In this document: piece by piece, positions 37,484 to 46,588 of the stretch
How the letters are laid out: the number at the start of each line of letters is the position of its first letter
How positions within the stretch are numbered: position 1 is the first letter of the stretch
NCBI GenBank assembly: GCA_026389845.1
Contig: JAPLHB010000187.1
Span: 1-64,000, forward strand
DNA from: Chloroflexota bacterium
GTDB taxonomy: Bacteria > Chloroflexota > Anaerolineae > CG2-30-64-16
Reading direction: 5' to 3'
DNA: 64,000 nucleotides
Notes under the pieces: generated by a model
Seen by the model: only the letters and a program-made list of their open reading frames with translations
Databases searched by the model: none
Told to the model about the DNA's origin: nothing
Position numbers and translations under genes: made by a program

Positions 37484-39415
37484 TCAATCCGCCCCATGTA
37501 TCTTCAATTGAGTGGCACTGATTGCACCAGTTTCCGGCCCAATCCCCGTTACGCCCACGTGTAGAACACGACCGACATTTGATGGCACGGAGAGCCGTAA
37601 TGTCTGCCATCCTCCCGAACCGCCTCCGATTATCAGTCCAGGTTGATCTTCAATACATACTTCAAGTAATTTGCGTGGACTGTCGAAATAGGTAATTTCA
37701 AGGTCGCGCGGGTTATCTGCAATCAAGTCTAGCCAGAAGTACACTGTAGTGCCAACAGTGATCTCCTTATAGCTTCTATCAGTCCAAGATGGACGGTAAG
37801 CATCGTAAAACCGGATTGCGGCGGTGCCGCTTGATCCGCTGAATAACAGGCTTGCTGGAAACTCTGAGACCGGGAAAAACGTCGGTGTATAGTCAACACC
37901 AGGAATCTGCCACTCCCGATCCGGGATACGATGCAGCATTCCTTGAAGCTCTTTGCCGACAGCGCTATCGCTTTGCTCAATAAGCACGTACCAAATCCTG
38001 CGGCCCGTTTGAGCATCCTCCAAAAGTTCAGGATTCTCGTCAGGAGAAAATGTAACAACGCCTTCACAGTGACAGTACCAGGATAAAGCGCTTCGAAACC
38101 AACGACTCCCCGTGACGATGTCACCCGGCTGTAGATGCTCTTTGACGTAGTTGGCGATAGAGCGCCAATCGCTAATTTTGGCTTGTGAATACCCATTGCT
38201 AACAGCCATGAGTGAAACCAGTGTGAGAACGGTCGTAAGGGTAGCCCCGGCAAATTGCTTCCAACCAGCACTCCACCCTAACCTCACAAATCGGCTTTCG
38301 GAACCGAACACGCTAACATGTTGCACAATGTCATCGGCCACGAATGTAACTCCGCGTGCAACACAAACCAGATACCATGCTTGCAGAAATAGAACATATC
38401 GCACGACGAATCCTGTAGCTGGCCGGGCAATCACAAAGACAAACAACGCCAGGAGAAAGGGTAGCAGGACGATAACCGAGTGTAGCCGCTGACGTCGGAC
38501 TATCAGAGACCCAATACCAATCAAAAATAGAGCTAGGAAGAGCCACTTGCTGGCCCCACCGGCAGCGAATTTGGTTATCAATTCGCTGCAGATATAGACA
38601 CCCCTTGGAATCAGACTGTCGAAACCCGGTGCAAAGAACCCATGCTGCGCTTTTGCTACCGACTGGGTTTCCCGGCTCAAGTAACCTGTTGCCACCATCG
38701 GGATGATGACCGGCAAGTAAAGGACAACAACGGCCGAGAAGCTCAGACCGGCTTGTCCCAATAATCGGGCCTTTCGTGGGTTTACCAGAAGGTATATGAG
38801 CACATAGCAGGCTTGGCTTCCCAGGACAATTGTGGCAGGTAAGGGTTGGTTGTATAGATTCAGTGCACTAGTGACGATAAAGCAGAACCACAAGAGGGCG
38901 GCGCGTGACTCTTTAGCTACAACCCGGAGAATACATAGTGTGGATGCAGTGGATAGCAGAGTGGTCCAGGCATAGAACCGGGCCTCTTGTGAATACCACA
39001 CCTGAAACGGCGATACAGCAAACAGCAAAGCTGCCAGTATTCCCTCTGCTTCTCCCCACAGATGACGCGCCAGAGCGTAGACGACGGGTACGGCCAGCAG
39101 GCCAGCGATCACGGAAGGAAGCCGAAGTGCAAATTCCATGTGATTCTGGCCGAAAGCCTCAAGTGATAGATGCCCCACAAGGTAGTATAAGGGACCAGGA
39201 ATGAAATTTGTCAACATCAGGCTGACAGATTGCCTCAGGATCTGCCGGGCGGACAAAACACTTACCTGGGCTGTTCATATTTCATCTCCCCAGAATCCCC
39301 TAAACTCCAGGCGGTAAAGTCGGAGAAAAAGCGCAATCAGACTTACAGTAAGAAGAGGGATGAGAAACTTAAACGCGAAGGACTGCCACTTATAAGAGTG
39401 AGTTTTCTGAGTCAT
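37484..39415 (-). pseudogene. GT39/ArnT-like membrane glycosyltransferase with in-frame TGA
   Basis: One reading frame of 643 sense codons is interrupted only by TGA at 39277-39275. The 46 codons before it, starting at ATG 39415, contain a transmembrane helix and the conserved LYRLEFRGFWGDEI, whose Asp-Glu pair is catalytic in this family. The frame continues at once with TAQVSVLSARQ and runs through about nine more helices (SPFQVWYSQEARFYAW and others) into a soluble domain ending at LKIHGAD. A GTG or TTG restart would give a protein without the catalytic Asp-Glu. This is a nonsense mutation, a sequencing error, or rarely readthrough. Its sugar-lipid substrate is unknown. Confidence 0.85.
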
Positions 39416-39492
39416 ATGAGTCCTATGCACAGATCCCCCGCATCTCGATAGCAGCCGGGCTCCCCCGTCACCAGTGTTTCGCGGATTAGCTT

Positions 39493-40587
39493 TCACGGAT
39501 GCCAGGACGGGAAGCGGTCGGTCTTGGGATTGTCGGTCAGTCGGCGCAGATTGCTGCCGTCGCGATCCATCATGTAGAGATCCCACATCGGATCGTCACG
39601 CGTCGAAGCGAAGACGATCGCGCGGCCATCCCTGGCCCAGGCCGGCGCATTCACGTTGCCGGCGAAATAGCCGCTCTGCCGCACGTTGCTGCCATCAGCG
39701 TTCATGATATAGACCCCGAAAACGCCCCCGCCCCCGCGATTGCTTTGGAACAGGATCTCGCGGCCGTCGGGCGACCAGCGCGGCAGGTCGTCTTGCCCGG
39801 TCGAGTTGGTCAGTTGGCGCACGTTTGATCCATCGGCGTTCATCACGTAGATCGCGTGCTGGCCCGTGCGGTCCGAGACGAAGGCGATCTGCCTGCCATC
39901 GGGCGACCAACGCGGCCGGCTGTCGTTGACTGGGTGGTTGGTGAGGTTGCGGATGTCGGCGCCATCGGCGTTGACGACGTAGATCTCGAAGTTGGAGTTT
40001 TCGCCGCGATTGGTCTGAAAGACCACTTGGCGACCGTCGGGCGACCAATCAGGCCCCCAATTGTGCGAAGCATGAAAGGGCATCAGCGGGTGCTGATTGC
40101 TGCCATCCGCGTTCATTAGATAGATCTGGAGGGCCTGCTCGTCGTCGCGATCCGTCTCGAAAACAATCTGCTGACCGTCAGGTGACCAGGACGCCTCCGC
40201 GTTGGTGCCCACCCCCTCACCCTGCGTCAGTTGGCGCGAGTTCTGCCCGTTGTCATCCATCACCCAGATCTGAACGTCACCGCCACGATCCGTGTGCCAG
40301 AGAATTTTGCCCTGGGCTACGCCAGATGCCTTTGGAGCCTCAGGCTGGGTTTGGGCCTGGGGAATCGGCAGCGGGCTGAGACCGGGCATAGCGCCGTTCG
40401 GCGTGGTGAGCGGGCTTAAGGCAACGCTGACTGTGGGGGCTGCTTCCGCAGTGACACTCGCCGACGTCGTCGGGTCAGGGGACGGGCCAGGAGCGGGTTT
40501 ATTCGCACCGCATCCACCGGCGACTAAGGCCACCAGCAAAAACAGGGCCGCGACTCTATAAAAAACTTGTCTCTTGATCTGTGTCAT
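39493..40587 (-). CDS. TolB-like PD40 beta-propeller lipoprotein
   Basis: A 364-residue exported lipoprotein. The signal sequence ends in LVALVAGGC, so Cys is the lipid-modified residue, followed by a Pro/Ser/Thr-rich linker of about 90 residues. Six repeats of the type ADGSNxRxLT ... PxWSPDGRxIxFxSxR build a WD40-like propeller. Such proteins bind partners at the outer membrane face or cell surface. ATG 40587 has GAGGT upstream and a good promoter lies nearby; the longer frame is not needed. The substrate or partner is unknown. Confidence 0.88.
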   Translation of the reverse strand: MTQIKRQVFYRVAALFLLVALVAGGCGANKPAPGPSPDPTTSASVTAEAAPTVSVALSPLTTPNGAMPGLSPLPIPQAQTQPEAPKASGVAQGKILWHTDRGGDVQIWVMDDNGQNSRQLTQGEGVGTNAEASWSPDGQQIVFETDRDDEQALQIYLMNADGSNQHPLMPFHASHNWGPDWSPDGRQVVFQTNRGENSNFEIYVVNADGADIRNLTNHPVNDSRPRWSPDGRQIAFVSDRTGQHAIYVMNADGSNVRQLTNSTGQDDLPRWSPDGREILFQSNRGGGGVFGVYIMNADGSNVRQSGYFAGNVNAPAWARDGRAIVFASTRDDPMWDLYMMDRDGSNLRRLTDNPKTDRFPSWHP

Positions 40588-40632
40588 GGATAACCTCAAA
40601 ACAGCCGTCAGTAGTGCAACCGCAACGAAGCC

Positions 40633-40661
40633 ATTATAACACGCACGAACCATCCCGATAA
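40633..40661 (-). promoter_or_regulatory. Extended -10 promoter of the PD40 lipoprotein gene
   Basis: Minus strand: TTATCG (40661-40656), 17 bases, then a perfect TATAAT (40638-40633) preceded by TGT, an extended -10. A start near 40626 gives a leader of about 40 bases. The -35 overlaps the T-run of the upstream terminator. Confidence 0.6.
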
Positions 40662-40692
40662 AAAGTGAAGCCACCGGCGTGCCGGTGGCTTC
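40658..40692 (-). terminator. Rho-independent terminator after the secreted repeat protein
   Basis: A perfect 12-base stem, GAAGCCACCGGC with GCCGGTGGCTTC, and a two-base loop (40667-40692). On the minus strand it is followed by ACTTTTTATC. Confidence 0.88.
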
Positions 40693-40716
40693 AGGTATCA
40701 GACTGATTCCGACAGG

Positions 40717-42198
40717 TTACTTGGTATAACCGTTGTAGGCGGCCATTTGGCTGAGGTTCCAGAGGTTCTCAACGACGGCGGCCAAAGGCTGGCTCGATGT
40801 GATGTACACCGCACCCGACCAGTTGCTGCCCAGCGCAGACGTGTCACCGCCGGCGCCGCTCTTGAGGTTGAAGTTGTACGACTTCTCGCCAGGGATGGTG
40901 ATGGACTGATGTGCGCCAGTCACCTCGGTCCCGTCGCGGTTGAGGAAGCGCACTTCGACGCTGGCCGAGCTGGTGGTCACGTTCTGCAGGCGCAACAGCG
41001 ACCACAGGGTCCAGGTCGGATCAGCGCCAATTCGGTAGATCTCGGGCAGGAAGACGCTGCTCCCGGCATTGGCGGCGGACGCCGCAGTGGTCGAACCCGC
41101 TTCATTGTCACGCGGCCGGATGCTGTAGGAGATCGCCGTCACCTGCTGGCTGCTCGACTCGATGACAACCGAACCAACCCAAGTATCGCCCAATCCCGCA
41201 ATCTGGGTTGCGTTGCACTGAGCGCCAATACGGGTATTGCAGCCGATGGCTGCGCCGGCCGCGACGCCCGACACGACGATGGTCTGGTCAATGTTCTGGG
41301 TGTCTTTGTTAACGAACTTGAAGGTCAGATCGGTGGCGCTGCCGCCCAGGTTCTGCACAATGATGACGCTGAAGCCAAGCTGATCAGACGCCACGAGGCC
41401 ACCGTTCAGCAGACGGCGCTCAACAGACGGCACAAATAGCTTGGTGGCGCCGCTCGAGCTCGCATTGTAGGCTACGCTGTACGCAGGCCAGAAGTTGTTC
41501 GCCACGACCGCGATCTTCTGATCAGACGCGCCGGTCTCGATGATCACCGCGCCGGTCCATTGGCTGTTGGTCTGGTAATAGGACGAATTGGCCCACACCG
41601 GAATCTTGGCGCCAGGAGTATGCAGATCATACGTCTTCTGCCCGTTGACCGGAATGGTGTCGGAGATGGTGAAGTCCAGAACGCCATTGCGGTTGTAGTA
41701 CTTCATGGTGATCGAGGCCGCGACGCTTTCGGTGTTCTGAATCGCGAGCACGGTGTACTGCGCATTGGGCGCGTAGACCGCAAACGGCACGTTCATCCGG
41801 ATGGAACCGGTGGTAAAGCCCTCGTAGGAGTCTGCTTCGATCCCATCACCTACCGCGTTGCCGGCCCAATGGATCGTCGCGATCGAGGCCACTTCCGTCG
41901 TGGACGACAGGAGCATCGAACCCTTCCAGTTGTCGGGCAGGAGGGATTCGCTCGCCTTGAACTGAGCGGAGCCGAGGCCGTTCAAGCTCAAGGTTCGCTG
42001 ATTCGCCAGCGTGCCGTCCTGGTTGTAGTATTCCGCCGTCACGGAGGCCGTGCCGGCATCGGTGTTCATCACGGTCACGTCCGCGCTGCCCGTCCCCGGA
42101 TTGGGATCCGCATCCGGCGCGGCGGCCAGAACCGGCGTCACCAGCAGCATTGCTACCAGCAACAGGCCCATGAGTGTAACCAACTGAGTTCGCTTCAT
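40717..42198 (-). CDS. Secreted protein of tandem immunoglobulin-like repeats
   Basis: A 493-residue exported protein with signal peptide LMGLLLVAMLLVTPVLAAAP. Four related units of about 110 residues each follow: a pattern of V-x-N-x-x-x-x-x-A-x-V-x-x-x-Y-Y-N-x-D-G, then T-x-P/N-G, then W-x-G-S/A-V/M, then an aromatic NLW/NFW/IHW segment. This suggests repeated beta-sandwich domains. No membrane anchor or sorting motif is seen. ATG 42198 has GAGGAGGG seven bases upstream. Its own promoter candidate and a strong terminator make it a single-gene unit. A surface-layer or adhesion role is a guess; I do not recognise a named family. Confidence 0.75.
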   Translation of the reverse strand: MKRTQLVTLMGLLLVAMLLVTPVLAAAPDADPNPGTGSADVTVMNTDAGTASVTAEYYNQDGTLANQRTLSLNGLGSAQFKASESLLPDNWKGSMLLSSTTEVASIATIHWAGNAVGDGIEADSYEGFTTGSIRMNVPFAVYAPNAQYTVLAIQNTESVAASITMKYYNRNGVLDFTISDTIPVNGQKTYDLHTPGAKIPVWANSSYYQTNSQWTGAVIIETGASDQKIAVVANNFWPAYSVAYNASSSGATKLFVPSVERRLLNGGLVASDQLGFSVIIVQNLGGSATDLTFKFVNKDTQNIDQTIVVSGVAAGAAIGCNTRIGAQCNATQIAGLGDTWVGSVVIESSSQQVTAISYSIRPRDNEAGSTTAASAANAGSSVFLPEIYRIGADPTWTLWSLLRLQNVTTSSASVEVRFLNRDGTEVTGAHQSITIPGEKSYNFNLKSGAGGDTSALGSNWSGAVYITSSQPLAAVVENLWNLSQMAAYNGYTK

Positions 42199-42252
42199 GA
42201 TCAAACCCTCCTCTGAGTGTTGATATTGCCGAAATGGCTTATGTCGATCACA

Positions 42253-42281
42253 ACCATAGCACGTAACTGGCTGGGCTGCAA
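42253..42281 (-). promoter_or_regulatory. Candidate promoter of the secreted repeat protein
   Basis: Minus-strand TTGCAG (42281-42276) and TATGGT (42258-42253) with a 17-base spacer, 55 bases upstream of the ATG. Confidence 0.4.
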
Positions 42282-42380
42282 TACCTCGTTAGGGTAGTCA
42301 TGGTCGGCAAAGCTACTTGCCCCGCCCGGCGCCGCGTCGCGTGCCATCCCTGGAGCGGTTAAGGCGCTAATCCTTTCGGG

Positions 42381-43334
42381 TTAGCGTTCGCTAAAATCAG
42401 ACCCCGGCCGCAACGAGGCCCTCAGCACCGCCAGGTATTTGTCGGCGCTGGCTTTCGCCTCCGGCTGCCGGCCCAACCAGGCCGCCGGCCAGGTGGCGAC
42501 CAGCCGCAAGGTCATGCCGACGATCGAAGCCAGGCGTACCCAGGCCGCGTAGCCGCGACCGTAATGCTTCTCGAAATAGTAGTACCGGCTCTGAAAGCCA
42601 CGGGCCAGCGCCTCCGCTTGAATACGTTGGCTTCGCCGGTTCTGCTGTTGGCCGTAGTGTACGATCGTCGGCTCGGGCCAGTAATAAACACGTTGGCCCG
42701 CCCGGCGCACGGCTTGGCACCAATCCAACTCTTCGCTGTACATGAAGTAGTGCTCGTCCAGCCCACCGGCCGCATCCACGGCGCTGCGCCGCACGGCCAT
42801 ACAGGCGCCCAGGACCCAGTCCACCTCGCACAAGACATCGTGCTTGAAGCTCCCCATCTCGCTCCGGTTGAAGAAGTCACTGGTCGGGAAGAGCCGGTTC
42901 AGCCACAGGCTCTCCCAGAGGATATCCCAGAACGTCGGGAACCGGAAGCACGACGGCTGCACCGTGCCGTCTGGGTTCAGCACCTTCGGGCCGATCACGT
43001 CGGCCTCGGCATGAGCCGCCATGAACGCGATCAAGCGTCGGAGACCGCCGGGCAGGAAATAAGCATCGTTATTCAGCAGGATCAGCAGGTCGCCCGTTGC
43101 CAACGCCATGGCCTGGTTGACCGCCCTGGCGAACCCCACGTTCTGGCCGTTGCGCACCAGCCGCGCCTGCGGGAAGCGCGTCGCGATGGCCGCCGGGCTG
43201 CCGTCGGTCGCAGCGTTATCCACCACGATGACCTCGACGTCCAATCCTTCGGCATCATGGTAAACGCTTTCGAGACAGCGCAGGACCAACTCGTTGCCGT
43301 TGTAGTTGACGATCAGAATCGAAGTCAGAGTCAA
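42381..43334 (-). CDS. Family 2 glycosyltransferase
   Basis: A 317-residue GT-A enzyme: SILIVNYNGNELVLRCL, VEVIVVDNAATDGSP, LVRNGQNVGFARAVNQAM, the DXD-like NNDAYF, and LDEHYFMYSEELDWCQAVRRAG with the catalytic-base region. It resembles rhamnosyl/dTDP-sugar transferases of surface polysaccharide clusters. The TTG start at 43334 overlaps the stop of the preceding GT4 gene (TTGA) and has GGGAGG upstream. It is the last gene of the polysaccharide operon. An A/T-poor hairpin around its stop codon (42363-42387) has no T-run. Confidence 0.88.
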   Translation of the reverse strand: MTLTSILIVNYNGNELVLRCLESVYHDAEGLDVEVIVVDNAATDGSPAAIATRFPQARLVRNGQNVGFARAVNQAMALATGDLLILLNNDAYFLPGGLRRLIAFMAAHAEADVIGPKVLNPDGTVQPSCFRFPTFWDILWESLWLNRLFPTSDFFNRSEMGSFKHDVLCEVDWVLGACMAVRRSAVDAAGGLDEHYFMYSEELDWCQAVRRAGQRVYYWPEPTIVHYGQQQNRRSQRIQAEALARGFQSRYYYFEKHYGRGYAAWVRLASIVGMTLRLVATWPAAWLGRQPEAKASADKYLAVLRASLRPGSDFSER

Positions 43335-44482
43335 GCTGGCCTCCCATGATGACCTTCGGCGACCACCGCCCGGTAGACAGCCAGCGTCTCCTCGGCGCAG
43401 CGCCGCCAACTGAACTGAGCCGCGCGGCGCAACCCGCGCGCGGCCAGCTCCTCCCGCAAAGTCGGCTGCGCGATCACCTGGGCCAGCGCGGCGGCCAGGC
43501 TCTCGGTGTCGCGCGGATCGCAGGTCAGCGCCGCATCCCCCACCACCTCGGGCAGCGAGGCGGTATTGGAGCAAACCACGGGCGTACCGCACGCCATGGC
43601 CTCCAACGGCGGCAGGCCGAATCCCTCGTACAGCGACGGGTAGACGAACGTCAGCGCGCCGCTATAAAGCGCCGGCAGGTCGGCTTCCTCCACGTAACCC
43701 GGGAAATGGATCTGTTCGGCCAGCCCGCTCTGCTGCACGCGCGCCTGAAGCTCCGACTCACGCCACTGCGCCTGACCACCCAGCACCAACTGCGCCCCGG
43801 CCAACCGACCCTGCCCCGCCAGCCGCGCGAAGGCATCTACGAGCCGGATGAGGTTCTTGCGGGGTTGCAGGTTGCCCAGGGCCAACAGATACGGCTCGCG
43901 CAGGCCATAGCGCGCTCGTACGCCCGCCAACACCGCAGGGTCGCTGACCGGGCGGTATTGCGCCCCCGCCGCCAGGTACGTGACCGCGATGCGCTCGGCC
44001 GGCAAGCCGTAGCGTCCCATCAACTCCCGCCGGCTGTGCTCCGAGATGGTGATGACGCGGGCCGCGCGGCGGAGCGTGAACGGTACCATGACCCGAAGCA
44101 TCAGCCGGTCGCGCGGGGAGAAGAACTGCGGGTAGAATTCGTAGGAGATGTCGTGGACGGTCGCCACGTATGGGCAGGGCCGCACCGGCGGCGCCACGTA
44201 GCAGACGTGGAGCAGATCGGCCCGATCGCGCAAAGTCGCCAACGGTATGCCGAGCAGGATGCGCAGCGGAGCCGGCTCTGGACGAATGTGGTGGATGGGC
44301 GCCAACTCCGCCGGGTTCAGTCGCGGCAGCAACCGTTCCGGGTGTGTCGCGTACAAAATAAGCTCGATTCCGGAGCGCGTCTCCGGCGGGAGCGCCAACA
44401 ACGCCCGAACCAGGTTCAGCGCGTAGGTTTCGTTGCCGGTCTCCCGTTCGCCCACCATGTGGGCATCAAACGCGATTCTCAT
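43331..44482 (-). CDS. Family 4 glycosyltransferase
   Basis: A 383-residue GT-B enzyme: MRIAFDAHMVGERETGNETY, VATVHDISYEFYP, ITISEHSRRELM, LLALGNLQPRKNLIRLVDAF, IHFPGYVEEADLPALY and the donor site SLYEGFGLPPLEAMACGTPVVCSN. It is complete, unlike the relative at 18.5 kb, whose sequence breaks off in exactly the EAMAC region. ATG 44482 overlaps the stop of a small membrane-protein gene (ATGA). It transfers a sugar, probably mannose- or glucose-type, to the growing glycan. Confidence 0.92.
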   Translation of the reverse strand: MRIAFDAHMVGERETGNETYALNLVRALLALPPETRSGIELILYATHPERLLPRLNPAELAPIHHIRPEPAPLRILLGIPLATLRDRADLLHVCYVAPPVRPCPYVATVHDISYEFYPQFFSPRDRLMLRVMVPFTLRRAARVITISEHSRRELMGRYGLPAERIAVTYLAAGAQYRPVSDPAVLAGVRARYGLREPYLLALGNLQPRKNLIRLVDAFARLAGQGRLAGAQLVLGGQAQWRESELQARVQQSGLAEQIHFPGYVEEADLPALYSGALTFVYPSLYEGFGLPPLEAMACGTPVVCSNTASLPEVVGDAALTCDPRDTESLAAALAQVIAQPTLREELAARGLRRAAQFSWRRCAEETLAVYRAVVAEGHHGRPA

Positions 44483-44646
44483 GCTTCCAACGCTCGTATA
44501 CGTAGCAGGTAGAACGGACGCAGCCATGCCAGCACAGCCACGCTGACGCCCACCAGCAGGACCACCAGCGCCATGGGCGCCCAGGCTGCCAGCCCGGCGA
44601 TCAGGAACGCGCAGCCTATCATCGCCAGCAGCCATGACTTGGACAC
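44479..44646 (-). CDS. Small two-helix membrane protein of the polysaccharide operon
   Basis: A 55-residue frame from GTG 44646 to TGA overlapping the ATG of the GT4 gene by ATGA. The sequence has two hydrophobic helices (LLAMIGCAFLIAGLAAW and ALVVLLVGVSVAVLAW) and ends with the basic LRPFYLLRIRALEA. It starts 23 bases after the stop of the phosphatase-like gene, closing an otherwise unexplained gap of 186 bases. I do not recognise the family. The overlap, hydrophobicity and position support a real gene. Confidence 0.6.
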   Translation of the reverse strand: MSKSWLLAMIGCAFLIAGLAAWAPMALVVLLVGVSVAVLAWLRPFYLLRIRALEA

Positions 44647-44668
44647 AGTAGTTCGCCCGCCGATACGT

Positions 44669-46372
44669 TCACAGGTAACCCAGTCCTTTTAGGCGATCGC
44701 TCAAGATATCAATTTCCTCGGCGTCGTAATCCATCTCGGAGGCGGATGTGGCTTCTTGCCTCTTGGGATCGCGACGGTGCGGCTGCGCGGCCAGCATTTC
44801 CGGTTCGAGCATTTCCGTCAACACCCGGCCATCCATCCATTCCGGTATCGGCTCGCCTAACAAGTAGAGGACGGTTGGCGCCACATCGGTGATCTCGGCC
44901 GGAGGCAGCGCCGCGCCGGCGCGAATGCCGGCGCCACGGGCGATGAAGATACCCTCTGGCCGATGGCAGCCCGAGACGCGGTGGCGCATCTCAGCCAGGG
45001 TGAGATGGCGCACCGGCTCGACGCCGCGATACTTGCCGCGTGGCCGGAAGATGTCTGGGTACTCGGCTTCCACCAGCAGGTCGGGGATGCGCTCGACGTA
45101 AGGGCCGCTGAAGCGTTCCTCGCGCCGCCAAACCCGATTCACCAGCCGTCGCCCCGTCACCGGGTCGGTCAGTTGGGCCAGTTCAGCGATAATGCGGTCG
45201 CGCACCGCCTCATACTCGGCGCCGGGTTCCACGATCCCGTGCGGGTCGCGCCCGCGCAGGTTGATCCAGATGTTGCCGCGCAGCTCCTCCGAATAGGCCA
45301 GCGTGCGGCTCCAATCCATGTTTGGGTAGAAAAGCTCCTCGCTGAACAGAGTGCGCAGGCGCTCGGGCCAGAGGTGCCGCAGGCGGGACAGCATCCCGAA
45401 CGATATCCGCCCATAGAGCTGGTGCTTGCCCCAGTCTACCAACCTGGCCATCCAGCGCCGCCCCGTCTGCAGCGGAGACCATTGGCTGTGCGGGGCGCGA
45501 AAGGCCAACAACCCGCGCTCGGCCAGCCACGAGTTCAGGTGGATCGCCACATCGCCCAACGGCCCCTCGCCGTGATCCGACACCACCAGCACGTGAACGT
45601 CGGGGGGCAACGTCGCCAGCAGTTCGCCCAGGCGCTGATCGGTCCGCTGGTAGACCTGCAGCAGAGGATCGGCGTCGAAGTAGCGAGCAGTTTCCGCGGC
45701 GTCGTAGAGTGGGTGCGTGGGGTCGTGATACTGCCAGAGGAAGTGCGAGCCGCCGTCCAACGCGCTGACCACGAAGAAGCAGAGGTCCCAGGGTTCCTGC
45801 GTCATGAGCTTCTGCACCACGGCATAGCGTACATCCACTTCGCGCAGAAGCTCGGCCAGCACCAGGTCGCCGCGCTGCGCGGTGCTGTACTTCCAGTCGT
45901 CGGGCACAATGACGTAAGGCTGACCGGCCAGCCGGTCCAGCTCGGCCTTCAACTCCGGCGGGTAGGTGAAGCTGGACTGCAAACCGGGGGTGTCCCAGCC
46001 TGAGATCAATATGCCGTTGACCGGCTCCGGCGGATACGACATGGGCACGTTGACCACGAGCACCCGCCGGCCCGCTTTACTGAGTAAAGTCCAGAGCGCC
46101 GGGAGCGCCCGAAAGCTGGCGTTGGTGAGGCGAAAACCGTAGACGTCGAAATTGCGCTCCCAGAAGTCGAAAATGCGATGCTTGCCGGCGTTGGCGCCTG
46201 TCACCATCGAGCTCCAGGCCTGCGCCGAAAAAGGATGAATGACCGAGTTCAGCCTGGCATGGCTGCTTTCCGTCAACAGTCGCGCCAGGTTCGGCAGCTT
46301 GCCTTCCCTGGCCCACGGTTCGATCAAATCGAACGTGGCTCCGTCCAACCCCACAACTACTATACGCGTCAT
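44669..46372 (-). CDS. Alkaline-phosphatase-fold phosphodiesterase/phosphotransferase
   Basis: A 567-residue member of the type I phosphodiesterase / nucleotide pyrophosphatase group. Metal-ligand and nucleophile motifs: VVGLDGATFDLI, PFSAQAWSSMVTG (nucleophile region), LVVSDHGEGPL and a late His in CHRPEGIFIA. The C-terminus ends in the LKGLGYL tail typical of this family. There is no signal peptide, so it acts in the cytoplasm or is held by partners. AGGGAG precedes the ATG. Its paralogue is two genes upstream. In a glycan cluster it could cleave or transfer phospho-groups on sugar-lipid intermediates; the substrate is unknown. Confidence 0.85.
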   Translation of the reverse strand: MTRIVVVGLDGATFDLIEPWAREGKLPNLARLLTESSHARLNSVIHPFSAQAWSSMVTGANAGKHRIFDFWERNFDVYGFRLTNASFRALPALWTLLSKAGRRVLVVNVPMSYPPEPVNGILISGWDTPGLQSSFTYPPELKAELDRLAGQPYVIVPDDWKYSTAQRGDLVLAELLREVDVRYAVVQKLMTQEPWDLCFFVVSALDGGSHFLWQYHDPTHPLYDAAETARYFDADPLLQVYQRTDQRLGELLATLPPDVHVLVVSDHGEGPLGDVAIHLNSWLAERGLLAFRAPHSQWSPLQTGRRWMARLVDWGKHQLYGRISFGMLSRLRHLWPERLRTLFSEELFYPNMDWSRTLAYSEELRGNIWINLRGRDPHGIVEPGAEYEAVRDRIIAELAQLTDPVTGRRLVNRVWRREERFSGPYVERIPDLLVEAEYPDIFRPRGKYRGVEPVRHLTLAEMRHRVSGCHRPEGIFIARGAGIRAGAALPPAEITDVAPTVLYLLGEPIPEWMDGRVLTEMLEPEMLAAQPHRRDPKRQEATSASEMDYDAEEIDILSDRLKGLGYL

Positions 46373-46426
46373 GCTAAGAATCTCCCTGCCAGCTTACAGT
46401 TTCCAGCTTTCAATTATGGCAATGGG

Positions 46427-46588
46427 GCAAAACTCGCTATCTGTTCGCTGTCATTCTGAGCGGGTTAACCCCTAACCTTCGACAACGGCGAGCATCCAGC
46501 GAAGAATCCGTTCGCGGCGCTCAGACAGGTGTACGTGCGGCCACGGATTCTTCGCTGGTGTCATGTCGTAACGCGAATTCAGGGACAG
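46427..46588. repeat. MITE-like palindrome, family 1 copy i, right end missing
   Basis: Begins with GCAAAACTCGCTATCTGTT as copy c does, then the core TCATTCTGAGCGGGTT ... CAGCGAAGAATCC ... GATTCTTCGCTGG. It ends inside the last codons of the methyltransferase gene. The outer right arm is absent. A heptamer-like remnant (CAGTTTCCAGCTTTC) precedes it. Confidence 0.8.

Noticed and set aside
39275-39277. TGA read as an amino acid (recoding) in the GT39-like gene
   Set aside because: Other genes here end in TGA at expected places and no selenocysteine-type structure was seen; a nonsense change or sequencing error is simpler.
42363-42387. Hairpin CGCTAATCC...GGGTTAGCG at the end of the GT2 gene as a terminator
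   Set aside because: It overlaps the stop codon and has no T-run on the minus strand.
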